The notes under the pieces were generated by a model. It made no database searches. It had not been told where the DNA came from and worked only from the letters and a program-made list of their open reading frames with translations. Positions 62,570 to 64,000 of a stretch of DNA of 64,000 nucleotides are shown piece after piece (position 1 is the stretch's first letter; every line of letters starts with the position of its first letter). Position numbers and translations under genes: made by a program. Source of the stretch: Palsa-883 sp963826975 (GTDB lineage: Bacteria > Pseudomonadota > Alphaproteobacteria > Acetobacterales > Acetobacteraceae); the NCBI GenBank assembly GCA_963826975.1, contig CAWGZJ010000033.1, forward strand, positions 62,001 to 126,000, read 5' to 3'.

Positions 62570-64000
62570 ATGACCGATCCAATCGACCCGCCCGAGATCG
62601 ACCCATTCCGGGGCGACCCATCCCGGGCCGACCCATCGATCGCCCAGCCCCCGCCGGGTGCGCCCGCACCGGGCGCGCCGTCGCCTGATTCCGCGCCGCT
62701 CGGCTGGCTCGGCCGCCACCTGGGTGGCCTTCCCTCCAGCCGCCCCGGCGCGGCGCGCGCCGATGCGGTGCCGCGGATGGAGACGGTGCGCATTACCGCG
62801 CCGGACCTCGCGCGCCGCGCCGCGCTGCGCAAAACCCGCCGACGGCTGGGCCTCACCGCGATTGGGTTCGCCCTGCTGTTCCTGACCGTGGCCGGCAAAC
62901 TGACAGTGGCGACCGTGATCGCGCCGCGCTTGCCGCGCCCGGACGCGGTGATGGTGCTGCCGTCCCAGGCCAAATCTTCGTCGCTGTTCGCGTCGCAGTC
63001 CGCGACCCAGACCGCCGGGCAGCTCACCGGAGAGCCCACGGGGCAACCCCCGGGCCAGTCCACCGGCCAGTCCACTGGGCAGCCCGCCGGCCAGCCCGCT
63101 GCCACCGGCGCGCTCGATCATCGCGCCACCATCGTCGATCGCAACGGCCAGCCGCTCGCCATCTCGCTGCCATCGGTCGCGCTGTTCGCCGATCCCCGCC
63201 AGATCATCGACCCGGTGGACGCCACCCGCCGCCTGAAGCAGGCCCTGCCGCGCATCGACGCCGCGGCGGTGCAGCGTCGCCTGTCCGACACCAACCTGCA
63301 GTTCGCCTTCGTCGAGCGCCAGATCACCCCGCGCGAGGAACTCGCGGTCAACCGGCTGGGCATCCCCGGGGTGGATTTTCGCCCCTCCGAGGTGCGCCGC
63401 TACCCGATGGGGCGCGTCGTCTCGCAGGTGCTGGGCGGCGTCGATGTCGACAACCACGGCGCGGCCGGCGCGGAGAAGTCGTTCGACCACCGCCTGCTCA
63501 CCGATCCGAACGATCTGCGCCTGTCGGTCGACGTGCGCGTGCAGGCGGTGGTGCGCGACGAGTTGTCCAAGGCGATGGCCGAGTTCGGCGCGATCGGCGC
63601 CTGCGGCATCGTCATGGACGTGAACACCGGCGAGATCCTGGGGATGGTCAGCCTGCCGGACTACGACCCGAACGCATTCAAGACCAGCACCGACGACGAG
63701 CAGTTCAACCGCGCCATCACCGGGCGCTACGAGCCGGGCAGCACCTTCAAGTTGCAGACCGCATCGATGGCGTTGGATGGCGGCATCGTTCACATCTGGG
63801 ACGAATTCGACGCGTCGCGGCCACTGGTGATCGGCCGCTTCACCATCACCGATTTCGAGGGCAAGCACCGCTGGCTGTATCTGCCGGAGGTGCTCGCCTA
63901 CTCCTCGAACCTTGGCGCCGCACATATCGCAATGGATGTCGGCGCCGAGCGTCAGCGCGCCTGGCTCAAGGCGATGGGGATGTTCGAACGCCCGCCGATC
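62570..64000 (+). CDS. ftsI: Peptidoglycan transpeptidase FtsI (PBP3), 3' end beyond window
   Basis: 477 residues are visible. A Pro-rich cytoplasmic leader, a membrane helix (LGLTAIGFALLFLTVAGKL), a TGQ-rich linker at about 143-183, the pedestal domain (RATIVDRNGQPLAISLPSVA) and the transpeptidase domain with the nucleophile Ser391 in EPGSTFK. Cross-links septal peptidoglycan. Truncated by the window before the SxN and KTG motifs. Confidence 0.95.
   Translation, partial: MTDPIDPPEIDPFRGDPSRADPSIAQPPPGAPAPGAPSPDSAPLGWLGRHLGGLPSSRPGAARADAVPRMETVRITAPDLARRAALRKTRRRLGLTAIGFALLFLTVAGKLTVATVIAPRLPRPDAVMVLPSQAKSSSLFASQSATQTAGQLTGEPTGQPPGQSTGQSTGQPAGQPAATGALDHRATIVDRNGQPLAISLPSVALFADPRQIIDPVDATRRLKQALPRIDAAAVQRRLSDTNLQFAFVERQITPREELAVNRLGIPGVDFRPSEVRRYPMGRVVSQVLGGVDVDNHGAAGAEKSFDHRLLTDPNDLRLSVDVRVQAVVRDELSKAMAEFGAIGACGIVMDVNTGEILGMVSLPDYDPNAFKTSTDDEQFNRAITGRYEPGSTFKLQTASMALDGGIVHIWDEFDASRPLVIGRFTITDFEGKHRWLYLPEVLAYSSNLGAAHIAMDVGAERQRAWLKAMGMFERPPI

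Overview
The window is GC-rich DNA from an alphaproteobacterium. Four things point to Rhodospirillales, plausibly Acetobacteraceae: the chromosomal order tRNA-Lys, rnpB, mraZ, rsmH, ftsL, ftsI at the right end; an ECF sigma factor of the SigF type paired with a DUF1109 (NrsF) anti-sigma; GTAACC-N16-CGAA promoters; and the make-up of the accessory genes. The genus cannot be fixed from sequence alone.

Layout. 0-5.5 kb: redox and detoxification genes (SDR, NmrA-like proteins, a LinB-like haloalkane dehalogenase, a VOC protein) and a TetR regulator. 5.5-7.4 kb: a graveyard of truncated genes. 7.4-28.6 kb: a compact envelope oxidative-stress region. It holds exported MsrB/MsrA, a TetR/peroxiredoxin pair, a DUF1223-nucleosidase-thioredoxin-CcdA operon, a divergent DoxX and DoxX/NDH-2 fusion operon, sigF-nrsF, a cytochrome b/sulfite-oxidase-fold pair leading into a glycosyltransferase and radical-SAM operon, cytochrome b561, a patatin and a degenerate kinase-like protein. 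Six exact copies of a SigF-type promoter, plus one near-copy, lie in this region, five of the exact ones directly upstream of intact genes or operons.

28.6-44.4 kb: a catabolic island rich in dehalogenase-family genes (HAD type II, a haloalkane dehalogenase, an intact and a broken DehI). It also has an enolase-superfamily enzyme, a GrdB-like selenoprotein gene with an in-frame UGA, an LLM oxidoreductase, a TetR-GST-GST-peroxiredoxin set, and a decayed sugar-acid operon (dehydratase, SDR, MFS, hydroxyacid dehydrogenase). 44.4-45.7 kb: a tyrosine integrase with a nonsense codon. 46-59 kb: a peptide-binding protein, an NDP-forming acyl-CoA synthetase, a TIR-domain protein, a ParE-type toxin-antitoxin module between copies of the thiolase 3' end, a TPP enzyme-DUF35-GFA-thiolase cluster with frameshifts, and a two-gene unit whose second member is a UGSC-motif selenoprotein with an in-frame UGA and a SECIS-like hairpin. 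59.2-64 kb: core genome.

Two themes stand out. First, there are two independent UGA-containing reading frames of known selenoprotein families. Each has a hairpin whose G-U-containing loop lies about 19-21 nt after the UGA, so selenocysteine decoding is the best explanation. Second, the stress region reads as one SigF regulon that joins methionine sulfoxide repair, thiol transfer and respiratory-chain electron supply. Many island genes carry frameshifts or nonsense codons. Several of the nonsense codons are simple substitutions at conserved residues, so real gene decay is likely, although base-call error cannot be excluded for single-base indels.
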